From: Comamonadaceae bacterium
GTDB lineage: Bacteria > Pseudomonadota > Gammaproteobacteria > Burkholderiales > Burkholderiaceae_C
Assembly: GCA_003599455.1 (NCBI GenBank)
Contig: QZKF01000031.1
Coordinates: 1-64,000, forward strand
Direction of reading: 5' to 3'
Length of the DNA: 64,000 nt
Shown: positions 7,239 through 15,628 of the stretch, one piece after another
Layout: each line of letters begins with the position of its first letter
Numbering within the stretch: position 1 is the first letter of the stretch
Translations under genes and position numbers: made by a program
The notes under the pieces: generated by a model
What the model saw: the letters and a program-made list of their open reading frames with translations, nothing else
What the model was told of the DNA's origin: nothing
Database searches by the model: none

Positions 7239-9095
7239 ATGAGCAATCTGTGGGACCTCTCCGGCATCCAGCCGCAACCCGACATCGTGCTGCAGGGCGA
7301 GACCATCCCGGCCCTGTTCTGGAACGGCGTGAAGGAACGCGGGCCCAAGGTGTGGATGCGCCAGAAGGACTTCGGCATCTGGCGCGCCTGGACCTGGAAC
7401 CAGACCGCCGAGGCGGTGCGCGAGATCGCCCACGGCCTGATGGCGCTGGGCTTCGAGGCGCGCGAGACAGCGTCCATCCTGTCCAACACCACCATAGAGT
7501 GGGTGCTGTGCGACCTGGCCGTGCTCAGCGCGGGCGGCGTGTCCAACGGCATCTACCCCACCGACGCGGCCGAGCAGGTGCAGTACCTCTGTGCCGACTC
7601 GGGCACCACGGTGCTGTTCGTGGAAGACGACGAGCAGCTCGACAAGGCGCTGGAGGTGCGTGATCAGCTGCCGCGCCTGAAGAAGATCATCGTCTGCGAC
7701 ATGGACGGCCTGCGCGACCTGAAAGACCCGCAGGTGATCAGCCTGGACGCGCTGCGCGAAGTCGGCCGCGCCCACCTGGAGACACACCCCGGCCTGCTGG
7801 AAGCGCGCGTGGCCGCCGTGAAACCCGAAGACCTGGCCATCCTGGTCTACACCTCGGGCACCACCGGCCGGCCCAAGGGCGCCATGCACAGCCACAAGGG
7901 TCTGGTCTACACCCTGCATGGCTACAACACACTGATCGCGCGCAGCGAGAGCGACGAGTGCATGTGCTTCCTGCCGCTGTGCCACATCGCCGAGCGCATG
8001 GGCGGCGAGTATTTTTCGCTCTACACCGGCGCCAAGCTCAACTTCGTCGAGAACCCCGAAACCGTGCCGGAAAACGTGCGCGAGATCGCGCCCACGGTGT
8101 TCACCGCCGTGCCGCGCGTGTGGGAGAAGTTCTATTCGGGCGTGATGATCACGCTCAAGGAAGCCAGCAAGGCGCAGCAGGCCGCCTACGCCTGGGCCAT
8201 CGGCGTGGGCCAGCAGGTGGCCGACCTGGTGATGGCCGGCCAGCCCGTGCCCGGCAACCTGCGCGTGCGCTTCACCGTGGCACGCCTGCTGGTGCTGGAC
8301 AACGTGCGCAAGCTCATCGGCATCCACAAGGCGCGCTTCCTGGTCACCGGCGCGGCGCCGATCTCGCCCGAGCTGGTGCGTTGGTACCTCGCGCTGGGCG
8401 TGCCCATGCTGGAAGTGTGGGGCATGACGGAAACCTGCGGCGCGTCCACCGGCATACCGGCCAACCGCATCAAGCCCGGCAGCATCGGCCCGGCGGCGAG
8501 CTACAACGAGGTGAAGCTCGACCCGGTGACCAGCGAAATACTGGTGCGCGGGCCCAATGTGTTCATGGGCTACCTGAACCTGCCCGAGAAAACCGCCGAG
8601 ACGATCGACGCCGACGGCTGGCTGCACACGGGCGACGTGGGCATGGTCGATGAGGAAGGGTTTTTCCGCATCACCGACCGCATGAAAGACATCATCATCA
8701 CCGCAGGCGGCAAGAACATCACGCCGAGCGAACTCGAGAACGAATTGAAGTTCTCCCCCTACGTGACCGATGCCGTGGTGATTGGCGACAAGCGACCCTA
8801 CCTCACCGTGATCATCATGATCGACCAGGAAAACGTGGAGAAGTATGCGCAGGACAACGACGTGCCTTTTTCCAACTACGCCAGCCTGACGCGAGCGCCC
8901 GAGGTGCAGGCGCTGATCCAGGCCGAGATCGACCGCGTGAACAAGAAGTTCGCCCGGGTCGAACAGATCAAGAAGTTCTTCCTGCTCGACACCCAGCTCA
9001 GCGCCGAGGACGAAGAACTGACCCCCACCATGAAACTCAAGCGCAAGCTGGTGCAGACGAAATACGAGCCGCAGATCGAGGCCATGTACCGCTAG
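7239..9095 (+). CDS. long-chain-type acyl-CoA synthetase (AMP-binding)
   Basis: A 618-residue AMP-forming ligase. The phosphate loop YTSGTTGRPKG is at residues 204-214. It is followed by the helix CFLPLCHIAERMGGEY, the adenine motif EVWGMTETCG, and the hinge and C-terminal motifs GDVGMVDEEGFFRITDR and KDIIITAGGKNITPSE. The sequence resembles FAA/FadD15-type ligases (FACL). It activates a carboxylic acid to its CoA thioester. It begins three bases after livF inside a transporter operon, so the imported acid is probably its substrate. It may do the job of AtuH in Pseudomonas atu clusters; that is an inference. Confidence 0.9.
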   Translation: MSNLWDLSGIQPQPDIVLQGETIPALFWNGVKERGPKVWMRQKDFGIWRAWTWNQTAEAVREIAHGLMALGFEARETASILSNTTIEWVLCDLAVLSAGGVSNGIYPTDAAEQVQYLCADSGTTVLFVEDDEQLDKALEVRDQLPRLKKIIVCDMDGLRDLKDPQVISLDALREVGRAHLETHPGLLEARVAAVKPEDLAILVYTSGTTGRPKGAMHSHKGLVYTLHGYNTLIARSESDECMCFLPLCHIAERMGGEYFSLYTGAKLNFVENPETVPENVREIAPTVFTAVPRVWEKFYSGVMITLKEASKAQQAAYAWAIGVGQQVADLVMAGQPVPGNLRVRFTVARLLVLDNVRKLIGIHKARFLVTGAAPISPELVRWYLALGVPMLEVWGMTETCGASTGIPANRIKPGSIGPAASYNEVKLDPVTSEILVRGPNVFMGYLNLPEKTAETIDADGWLHTGDVGMVDEEGFFRITDRMKDIIITAGGKNITPSELENELKFSPYVTDAVVIGDKRPYLTVIIMIDQENVEKYAQDNDVPFSNYASLTRAPEVQALIQAEIDRVNKKFARVEQIKKFFLLDTQLSAEDEELTPTMKLKRKLVQTKYEPQIEAMYR

Positions 9096-9154
9096 ACGCC
9101 GCCCCACTTCCCTTCCGTACCGTACCCGACCCACCACCCAAGGAGACAAGACAC

Positions 9155-10336
9155 ATGAACAGCAGCACCCGATTGACACTGATCGCCGCGTCGCTCGCGC
9201 TGGGCGCCAGCGCCGCGCTCGCGCAGACGCAGGGCGTGAGCAAGGACGAGATCGTGCTGGGCTCGATCCAGGACCTCTCGGGCCCCATCGCCGGCTTCGG
9301 CAAGCAGGTGCGCCTGGGCATGATGCTGCGCGTGGACGAGGTCAACGAGCAGGGCGGCATCAACGGCCGCAAGATCAAGCTGCTGGTGGAAGACTCTGCC
9401 TACGACCCGCGCCGCGCCGTGCTGGCCGCGCAGAAGCTCGTGAACCAGGACAAGATCTTCGCCATGGTGGGCCACATCGGCACCGCGCAGAACATGGCCG
9501 CGATGCCGGTGCAGTTCCAGAAGAACGTGATCAACTTCTTCCCGGTGACCGCCGCGCGCGAAATGTACGAACCCTTCCACAAGCTCAAGTACAGCTTCGC
9601 CGCCACCTACTACGACCAGATGAAGATCGCCGTGCCCAAGCTGGTGAAGGAAAAGGGCTCCAAGAAGGTCTGCACCATGTACCAGGACGACGAGTTCGGC
9701 CTGGAAGTGAAGCGCGGCGCCGAAGACGGCCTCAAGAGCATCGGCATGACGCTGGCCGAAGAGACCAGCTACAAGCGCGGCGCCACCGACTTCGCCTCGC
9801 AGATGCAGAAGCTGCAGGCCAGCGGCTGCGACATGGTGGTGCTCGGCACCATCATCCGCGAGACCATCGGCGGCATCGCCACGGCCAAGCGCCTGGGCTT
9901 CAACCCGACCTTCATCGGCTCCAGCGCGGCCTACACCGACCTGATCCACAAGCTCGGCGGCCCCGCCATGAACGGCCTGTACGCCACCATGACGGTGCAG
10001 AACCCCTACACCGACGAAGCCTCGCAGCCGATCCGCTTCTGGGCCAACAAGTACAAGACCAAGTTCAACGAAGACCCGACCGTGTTTTCGGTGTATGGCT
10101 ACTCGCTGGTGGACACCTTCCTGCGCGCCGCTGGCAAGGCCGGCAACAACCTGACCACCGAGAGCTTCATCAAGGCCATGGACAACATGACCATCCCGCC
10201 CGACATCTTCGGCAGCGCCGAGATGACCTTCACCCCCACCAAGCGCCTGGGCAGCAACTCCACCCGCATGTCGCAACTGCAGGACAACCGCTGGAAAGTC
10301 GTCTCTGAATACATGAAGATCGACGCCGCCAAATAA
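9155..10336 (+). CDS. periplasmic ligand-binding protein of the Liv transporter
   Basis: A 393-residue type I periplasmic binding protein. The signal peptide MNSSTRLTLIAASLALGASA precedes a likely cut after ALAQ. The mature part begins VSKDEIVLGSIQDLSGP, with INGRKIKLLVEDSAYDPRRA, both typical of LivK/UrtA-like proteins. AGGAG at 9141-9145 precedes ATG 9155. It delivers the ligand to LivHMGF. The ligand is unknown; family members bind amino acids, amides or aromatic and aliphatic acids. It is the last gene of the operon and is followed by a terminator. Confidence 0.9.
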   Translation: MNSSTRLTLIAASLALGASAALAQTQGVSKDEIVLGSIQDLSGPIAGFGKQVRLGMMLRVDEVNEQGGINGRKIKLLVEDSAYDPRRAVLAAQKLVNQDKIFAMVGHIGTAQNMAAMPVQFQKNVINFFPVTAAREMYEPFHKLKYSFAATYYDQMKIAVPKLVKEKGSKKVCTMYQDDEFGLEVKRGAEDGLKSIGMTLAEETSYKRGATDFASQMQKLQASGCDMVVLGTIIRETIGGIATAKRLGFNPTFIGSSAAYTDLIHKLGGPAMNGLYATMTVQNPYTDEASQPIRFWANKYKTKFNEDPTVFSVYGYSLVDTFLRAAGKAGNNLTTESFIKAMDNMTIPPDIFGSAEMTFTPTKRLGSNSTRMSQLQDNRWKVVSEYMKIDAAK

Positions 10337-10352
10337 GAACCGCTATGACGCC

Positions 10353-10368
10353 GCCTGCTTCGGCAGGC
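10353..10368 (+). repeat. short hairpin with TTCG loop
   Basis: GCCTGC-TTCG-GCAGGC forms a perfect six-base-pair stem with a stable tetraloop just after the binding-protein gene. It has no T-run, so it is more likely an mRNA 3'-end stabiliser than a terminator by itself. Confidence 0.5.
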
Positions 10369-10377
10369 CATGCGTGC

Positions 10378-10411
10378 AACCGCCAGTGCCTTGTGTGCTG
10401 GCGGTTTTTTT
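10378..10411 (+). terminator. Rho-independent terminator of the liv operon
   Basis: The stem AACCGCCAG (10378-10386) pairs with CTGGCGGTT (10398-10406) around an 11-base loop, and seven T residues run from 10405 to 10411. It lies 41 bases after the last stop codon of the plus-strand operon. Confidence 0.85.
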
Positions 10412-10445
10412 ACGAGACTGAGGGAGCCGCCAGTTCAGCAGGAAT

Positions 10446-10483
10446 GTGGTTATACTGACTTTTATTTTTCTCAGTATAACCAC
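10446..10483. promoter_or_regulatory. perfect 13-bp inverted repeat (operator candidate)
   Basis: GTGGTTATACTGA at 10446-10458 is exactly reverse-complemented at 10471-10483, around a 12-base T-rich spacer. The right arm ends one base before the ATG at 10485. Both arms contain -10-like hexamers (TATACT, TATAAC). There is no Shine-Dalgarno sequence between the repeat and the ATG. A protein dimer bound here would block transcription or translation start. An RNA hairpin is the alternative reading. Confidence 0.75.
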
Positions 10484-10484
10484 C

Positions 10485-11504
10485 ATGCTGTTCACCCCGC
10501 TCTCCACCGCAGCCCAGACCGCCTATGCCGCAGTGCGCAGCGCGAGCATGCTCGACGGCGTGCGGTCGGTGGCCTCGCTGCCGGGCAGCTTTTCACGCAA
10601 ATCGGTGAAAGGCCATCACTACTGGTACTACCAGACGTCCGACCTGACGGGCAAACAGAAACAGATCTTCCTTGGCTCGGCCTCCGACGAGTTGACCCGG
10701 ATGATCGACCTGCACCGCCAGGGCGATGAAATCAAAACGCACCTTCGCCAGTTGACGCGCCAGGCCATTGCAGCGGGCTGCCCTCCCATCGTTCCCTCGC
10801 ACGCGAAGATCATCGAGCGGCTGGCAGATGCCGGCTTCTTCATGGCGGGCGGCATCCTGGTGGGCACACACGTCTACATGGCCTACCAGAACCACCTGGG
10901 TGTGCGCTGGCACTCGGGCGCGCAAACCATTGACCTGGACTTCGCCCATGCCGGGCGAAACGTCTCCGTGGCCATCCCTTCGGACGTGACCATGGACATG
11001 GGCAGCGAAATCGAGGCGCTCCAGATGGGCTTCGTGCCGGTGAGCAGCCTCACCACCTACATCAAGTCCGACGAGCAGGATCTGCAGATCGACTTCGTGA
11101 CCTCGACACACCGGGGCGGCGATACCCCGGTGCTCATCAAAACCTTGAACGCCACCATGCAACCCTTGAAGTTCATGGAGTTTTCCATGGAGGCGCCGAT
11201 TCAGGTGACCCTGCTGGCGCAGCGCGGCGCCATCACCGTCAACGCGCCGCCGCCCGAGAAATACGCCCTGCACAAACTGCTGGTGTACGGCGAGCGCCCA
11301 CAGGACATGCGGGTGAAAGCCACCAAGGATCTCGACCAGGCGGCCTCGCTCATCGAGTACCTGGCCGAGAACGACGCCGAGCTGCTGCACGACACCTGGC
11401 TGGACTTGATCCAGCGGGGACCGGGCTGGCAGCGCCGGGCCATGGAAGGCCTGAAGGCGCTGCGCAAGCGCCACCCCGAGATCGACACGACGGCGCTGGG
11501 CTAG
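10485..11504 (+). CDS. GSU2403 family nucleotidyltransferase-fold protein
   Basis: A 339-residue protein. HYWYYQ and the GKQKQIFLG segment near the N-terminus, then AGFFMAGGILVGTHVYMAYQNHLGV and the acidic pair TIDLDFAHAG, fit the nucleotidyltransferase-like family PF12281 (GSU2403 type). The G-G-x-L-V-G-T and D-L-D motifs are the expected metal/nucleotide site. The start is taken at ATG 10485 directly behind the inverted repeat. No typical ribosome site is seen, so the message may be leaderless. Family members are uncharacterised; some nucleotidyltransferases of this broad fold are toxins or antiphage effectors, but nothing here proves that. Confidence 0.75.
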   Translation: MLFTPLSTAAQTAYAAVRSASMLDGVRSVASLPGSFSRKSVKGHHYWYYQTSDLTGKQKQIFLGSASDELTRMIDLHRQGDEIKTHLRQLTRQAIAAGCPPIVPSHAKIIERLADAGFFMAGGILVGTHVYMAYQNHLGVRWHSGAQTIDLDFAHAGRNVSVAIPSDVTMDMGSEIEALQMGFVPVSSLTTYIKSDEQDLQIDFVTSTHRGGDTPVLIKTLNATMQPLKFMEFSMEAPIQVTLLAQRGAITVNAPPPEKYALHKLLVYGERPQDMRVKATKDLDQAASLIEYLAENDAELLHDTWLDLIQRGPGWQRRAMEGLKALRKRHPEIDTTALG

Positions 11505-11510
11505 AAGAAC

Positions 11511-11909
11511 ATGACACCCACACCCACCCAGGCCATGTGGCTCGCCGACGCGATCCTGGCGCTGCACGTGGGCATCGTCGTCTTCGTGGTCGGCCTGCTG
11601 CCGCTGATCCTGGTGGGCGGCGCCCTGGGCTGGCGCTGGGTACGCCACTTCGGCCTGCGCCTGACCCACCTGGCCCTGATGGTCTTCATCGCCGCCCAGG
11701 CCTGGCTGGGCCAGCTGTGCCCCCTCACTGTGTGGGAACAGGAACTGCGCCGCACGGCAGGCCAGGGCAGCTACGGCGAGAGCTTCATCGAGCACTGGCT
11801 GTCACGGCTGCTGTACTGGGAGGCGCCCTGGTGGGTGTTTGTGGCGGGGTATACGGGGTTTGCGGTGGTGGTGGGGATGGCTTGGTGGGGGGTGAGGCCG
11901 AGGCGATGA
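11511..11909 (+). CDS. DUF2784 membrane protein
   Basis: A 132-residue protein with three or four hydrophobic helices (around residues 15-37, 50-68 and 107-128) and the conserved core HFGLRLTHLALMVFIAAQAW then GQLCPLTVWEQELR, the hallmark of DUF2784. It starts six bases after the previous stop. Function unknown; inner-membrane location is predicted from the helices. Confidence 0.85.
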   Translation: MTPTPTQAMWLADAILALHVGIVVFVVGLLPLILVGGALGWRWVRHFGLRLTHLALMVFIAAQAWLGQLCPLTVWEQELRRTAGQGSYGESFIEHWLSRLLYWEAPWWVFVAGYTGFAVVVGMAWWGVRPRR

Positions 11910-11975
11910 CATTGCTCCATTGAGTTTGTCGTTGGGCATCACCCCAACCTGGTACGATCAACCGCCTGGGTTGTC

Positions 11976-12494
11976 ATGACCCCCTTCGATACCCAACAGG
12001 TGACCGCCTTGGTTGACGTCGTTCCTCCCGAAAAGCGCAGCGCCATGATGTCGGGAATACGGGGCAGCAACACCAAACCCGAGATGATCGTTCGCAAAGC
12101 ACTTTTCGCGGCCGGGTACCGATACCGCCTGCAGCGAAAGGATCTGCCCGGAAGACCGGACGTGGCGATGCCGGGCAGAAGGGTTGCGATCTTCGTGCAT
12201 GGATGCTTCTGGCATCAGCACCAGGACTGCCGGTTCGCAAAAGTCCCTGCCACCCGGTCTGACTTTTGGATAGAGAAGCTGAAGGCAAACACAGCGAGAG
12301 ATGCACGATGCATTGCCGAGCTTCAGGACATGGGCTGGCGAGTGCTGCTGGTTTGGGAGTGCTTCTTGAGGACGACCAAATCCGCTCTGGATGTTCAGTC
12401 AGCACTGACTGACTGGATCGAATCTGACAAGCAGGCAGGTGAACTGCGCGAGCAGCTGGCACAACCAGCACGAACAAAGAGAAAAACTGATTGA
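11976..12494 (+). CDS. vsr: very short patch repair endonuclease (Vsr-like)
   Basis: A 172-residue Vsr-family nuclease. SAMMSGIRGSNTKPEM (residues 22-37) carries the conserved glutamate at 36. LPGRPDVAMP gives Asp62, equivalent to the catalytic aspartate of E. coli Vsr, and FVHGCFWHQH supplies the conserved histidines. Vsr nicks DNA 5' of T:G mismatches that arise by deamination of 5-methylcytosine. Its stop overlaps the methyltransferase ATG as TGATG, so the two are made together. About 20 residues precede the usual N-terminus, so a later start is possible. GC is lower than in the flanks. In this island it may serve repair, restriction or both. Confidence 0.9.
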   Translation: MTPFDTQQVTALVDVVPPEKRSAMMSGIRGSNTKPEMIVRKALFAAGYRYRLQRKDLPGRPDVAMPGRRVAIFVHGCFWHQHQDCRFAKVPATRSDFWIEKLKANTARDARCIAELQDMGWRVLLVWECFLRTTKSALDVQSALTDWIESDKQAGELREQLAQPARTKRKTD

Positions 12495-14047
12495 TGAACT
12501 ACAAGATCGTGGATTTGTTTGCCGGTCCGGGAGGGCTGGGCGAGGGTTTCGCTTCCTACAAAGGTGATGCCAGCTTCGAGATAGCGGTGTCGGCCGAGAT
12601 GGAGGAAAGCGCCCACAAGACACTGACCCTCAGAAGCTTTTTCAGGCACATCCAGGGAGATCAGAAGGCCCTGGCGGCGTACTACGACTTCTGTCACTCT
12701 GCCGACGCACCACATCCCGGGACGCTCGTGCCTGCCGCCTGGCGAGACGCTCAGACCGAAGCCAACCAGTTGACCCTGGGTGAGCCAGCGCACAACCATC
12801 GACTGGACGAGCTCATCGGCAAGGCCAGGCTCAAAGAAGACGAGACCGTGCTCATCGGTGGCCCGCCATGTCAGGCGTACTCGCTGGTGGGTCGCTCACG
12901 CAACCGAGGCAAGGAAGACTACGTCGCCGAGGACGACCACCGCCACTTCCTGTACCGGGAGTACCTGCGAATCCTGAACACGACTCGCCCGGCTGTCTTC
13001 GTGATGGAAAACGTGAAGGGAATCCTGTCGTCGAAGGTGAATGGCAAGCTGGTCTTCCACGACATCCTGCGGGATCTGGCGGAACCCGGCAAAGCGCTGG
13101 GCAAACCAGATGGCATCAGATACACGATCCACTCTCTGGTCAGTCCCGTGAACTTCAAGGCCGGCATGGAGCCGGATTTCATTGACGCAAACGCTTTCAT
13201 CATCGAAGCGGAAGATCATGGAATCCCGCAGGCGAGACACCGCGTCATCCTGTTGGGCGTGCGTGAGGAATTGAACTATGACGGGCGTCAATTGTTGAGC
13301 AAAAGCGAGTCACTGACAGTTGATCAGGCCATCTTCTCGTTGCCGCAACTCAGAAGCCGGCTGAGTACGGAAGACACAGATGATCGATGGCGATCTGTGG
13401 TTCATGGGCTCGCGAAGCAACTTCAAGCCGATGCGGAGGCGAAAGGCCTGGACCAGCTCGCCTTTCGCCTTAGAGGCGAGGCTATCAAGCTCGGACTGAC
13501 ACTTGAGACGGGAGCGCTAAGGTATCAGCGAAAGAAGCTGCCAGAGCCCCCCTCGCGCTTTGTGGACTGGGTACAAGACGACCGGCTGGATGTCTGGCTG
13601 AACCACGAATCCAGGTCACATATGGCAAGTGATCTTGGCCGATACTTCTATGCAGCCGTATTCGGACTTCTTAACCAACGAACTCCGAAAGGACATCTGG
13701 ACTTCCCATTGACGGGTCTGGCACCCGAGCACAAGAACTGGGAGTCAGGCAAGTTCATTGATCGATTCAGAGTGCAGCTGCACAACCTGCCAAGCACGAC
13801 TGTGACAAGCCATATCGCCAAGGACGGGCATTACTTCATACACCCCGATCCGAGCCAGTGCCGCAGCTTGACGGTGCGTGAGGCGGCCAGGCTTCAAACC
13901 TTTCCCGACAACTACTTCTTTCAAGGCAATCGGACGCAGCAATACCATCAGGTAGGAAATGCGGTGCCAGCGCTTCTAGCGAACCAGATTGCAGGGATCG
14001 TCTCTGCGGTGCTGAGTCAAAAAAACAAGCCAATCGAACCTGTCTGA
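12494..14047 (+). CDS. dcm: DNA (cytosine-5-)-methyltransferase
   Basis: A 517-residue C5 methyltransferase. Motif I DLFAGPGG is at residues 7-14, motif IV GGPPCQAYS at 122-130 with catalytic Cys126, motif VI ENVKG at 172-176, motif VIII QARHRVILLG, and the C-terminal motifs LTVREAARLQTFPD and QVGNAVP. The roughly 108 residues between motifs I and IV are longer than in compact enzymes such as M.HhaI. ATG 12494 overlaps the vsr stop. It presumably methylates host DNA to protect it from the neighbouring nuclease complex; the recognition sequence cannot be read from the protein. Confidence 0.92.
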   Translation: MNYKIVDLFAGPGGLGEGFASYKGDASFEIAVSAEMEESAHKTLTLRSFFRHIQGDQKALAAYYDFCHSADAPHPGTLVPAAWRDAQTEANQLTLGEPAHNHRLDELIGKARLKEDETVLIGGPPCQAYSLVGRSRNRGKEDYVAEDDHRHFLYREYLRILNTTRPAVFVMENVKGILSSKVNGKLVFHDILRDLAEPGKALGKPDGIRYTIHSLVSPVNFKAGMEPDFIDANAFIIEAEDHGIPQARHRVILLGVREELNYDGRQLLSKSESLTVDQAIFSLPQLRSRLSTEDTDDRWRSVVHGLAKQLQADAEAKGLDQLAFRLRGEAIKLGLTLETGALRYQRKKLPEPPSRFVDWVQDDRLDVWLNHESRSHMASDLGRYFYAAVFGLLNQRTPKGHLDFPLTGLAPEHKNWESGKFIDRFRVQLHNLPSTTVTSHIAKDGHYFIHPDPSQCRSLTVREAARLQTFPDNYFFQGNRTQQYHQVGNAVPALLANQIAGIVSAVLSQKNKPIEPV

Positions 14048-14125
14048 AGTGGCCTTTAGTGGTGGGCCACTGCTGCCCGCCTGAAATGCATCAGAATGTA
14101 AACAAACTTACAGACTAGGACGCAA
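14048..14125 (+). other. intergenic region with two small inverted repeats
   Basis: This 78-base gap is the only sizeable break within the island. AGTGGCC (14048-14054) pairs with GGCCACT (14065-14071), and TGTAA (14097-14101) pairs with TTACA (14108-14112). The second sits five bases before the AGGA ribosome site of the ATPase gene and could be an operator or part of a second promoter. Neither is followed by a T-run. Confidence 0.35.
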
Positions 14126-15610
14126 GTGACGGGATCAAGAGACTACGGGGCCATAGAACTCATGCCACGCGCCTCGGTGATGATCGAAGCCATGCGCGAC
14201 ATCGGCTACTCCTTTGAGTCCGCAGTGGCCGACATCATTGACAACAGTATTGCCGCCGGGGCAAGGAATATTGATTTGCGTTTTGGCTGGGTGGCCGATC
14301 TTCCGTGGATTGCGGTTATCGACGACGGGTGCGGCATGTCGCGGGATGAACTGCTGGAGGCCATGAGGCCAGGATCAAAAGATCCCAGACATGAACGCGC
14401 TGCACACGATCTGGGGCGGTTTGGCTTGGGGCTTAAAACGGCCTCTTTCAGCCAATGCAGAGAGCTGACCGTGCTAACCAGAAGATCTGAAGAACTCAAC
14501 GGAATGCGCTGGGATCTTGACCGGGTTTCAGTGACGAACAGATGGGAGATCACCGAAGTTCATCCGAGCGAAATGTCGGATATGCCTTGCTCGCTCCCAC
14601 CAGACGAAAGCGGAACATTGGTCTTATGGCGGAAAATTGACCGCCTCGAGCTGGCAGGTATGGGCGAAGTCGGCCATGAAGCGGTCAATGAAATGATGTC
14701 AGCCATCCAGCGGCATCTGTCCAGAATCTTCCACCGCTTTCTTGCCGGTGAGCTTGGACTGAAGAGAGTTCGTATTTCCGTCAACGGTACGGACATAGAG
14801 CCTTATGACCCGTTTGCCGAACTAACCATCGCAACACAGAAGTTTCCGCTAGAGGTAGTGCGATTTAGGGACAGCGAGGTCAAGATACAGGCGTACGTGT
14901 TGCCACATCACTCCAAGGTGAGCGCGAAAGAATACGAACGCTTGGCTGGACCTGAAGGTTACCTCCGGAATCAAGGTTTCTACATATACCGGAACCGTCG
15001 ACTGATCATATGGGGAAGCTGGTTCAGGTTGGCTAGGCAGGAAGAGCTCACAAAGCTCGCACGTGTTCGCATAGACATCCCCAACAATACAGATCACCAC
15101 TGGGGCATCGATGTGCGGAAGGCTCGCGCGCACCCCCCGCTCATCGTCAAGAACCGGCTCAGACAGGTTATCGAGCAGATCCGGTCGGGTGCCAAGAGGC
15201 CCTACACGCAAAGAGGCAGAGTGGTAGTCGAGACGAATACCTCGCCAGTTTGGGTCCGCAAAGTTCACAACGACCGCATCGAGTACGCCATCAATGACGA
15301 ACACCCGCTGCTGACCGGACTTCTCAACGACCTCCACGTGGGTGACCGACTGCGTCTGAGGCAAATGATCAAGATGTTCGGCCAGACGTTTCCCGCGGCC
15401 GCCTTCTTCAGCGACTATTCCAATACCCCCAAGCAGATTGAAACCGAGCAGCCAGACATGGATGTGATGCTCGCACTGGCCAAGATGCTCGTGCAGGCCA
15501 ACCCCGATCTTGATCAGGCAGGGCTGACGACAGTTCTAGCCACCATGGAGCCCTTTAGCCGCCACCCAGACCAGATCGGGGTGATCGCCAGACGCGCCAC
15601 CGCAGACTGA
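14126..15610 (+). CDS. MORC/MutL-like GHKL ATPase of a defence system
   Basis: A 494-residue GHKL ATPase. The N-box VADIIDNS is at residues 34-41, the G1 motif DDGCGM at 66-71 and the G2 motif GRFGLGLKTAS at 97-107. A middle domain follows, with FYIYRNRRLI and RVRIDIPNNTDHHWGIDVRK, like the S5-type domain of MORC/MutL relatives. GTG 14126 is chosen for AGGA at 14117-14120. Such ATPases act as ATP-gated DNA clamps; Iyer, Abhiman and Aravind linked this branch to restriction-modification loci and to the origin of eukaryotic MORC proteins. It precedes the Z1 gene by 18 bases. Confidence 0.88.
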   Translation: MTGSRDYGAIELMPRASVMIEAMRDIGYSFESAVADIIDNSIAAGARNIDLRFGWVADLPWIAVIDDGCGMSRDELLEAMRPGSKDPRHERAAHDLGRFGLGLKTASFSQCRELTVLTRRSEELNGMRWDLDRVSVTNRWEITEVHPSEMSDMPCSLPPDESGTLVLWRKIDRLELAGMGEVGHEAVNEMMSAIQRHLSRIFHRFLAGELGLKRVRISVNGTDIEPYDPFAELTIATQKFPLEVVRFRDSEVKIQAYVLPHHSKVSAKEYERLAGPEGYLRNQGFYIYRNRRLIIWGSWFRLARQEELTKLARVRIDIPNNTDHHWGIDVRKARAHPPLIVKNRLRQVIEQIRSGAKRPYTQRGRVVVETNTSPVWVRKVHNDRIEYAINDEHPLLTGLLNDLHVGDRLRLRQMIKMFGQTFPAAAFFSDYSNTPKQIETEQPDMDVMLALAKMLVQANPDLDQAGLTTVLATMEPFSRHPDQIGVIARRATAD

Positions 15611-15628
15611 TTTGCACCAAGGGAAAAA

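Noticed and set aside
6387..9179. A 930-codon open frame on the minus strand
   Set aside because: It is antisense to livF and the acyl-CoA synthetase, is rich in His, Gln and Asp as expected of mirrored high-GC coding sequence, and has no family motif.
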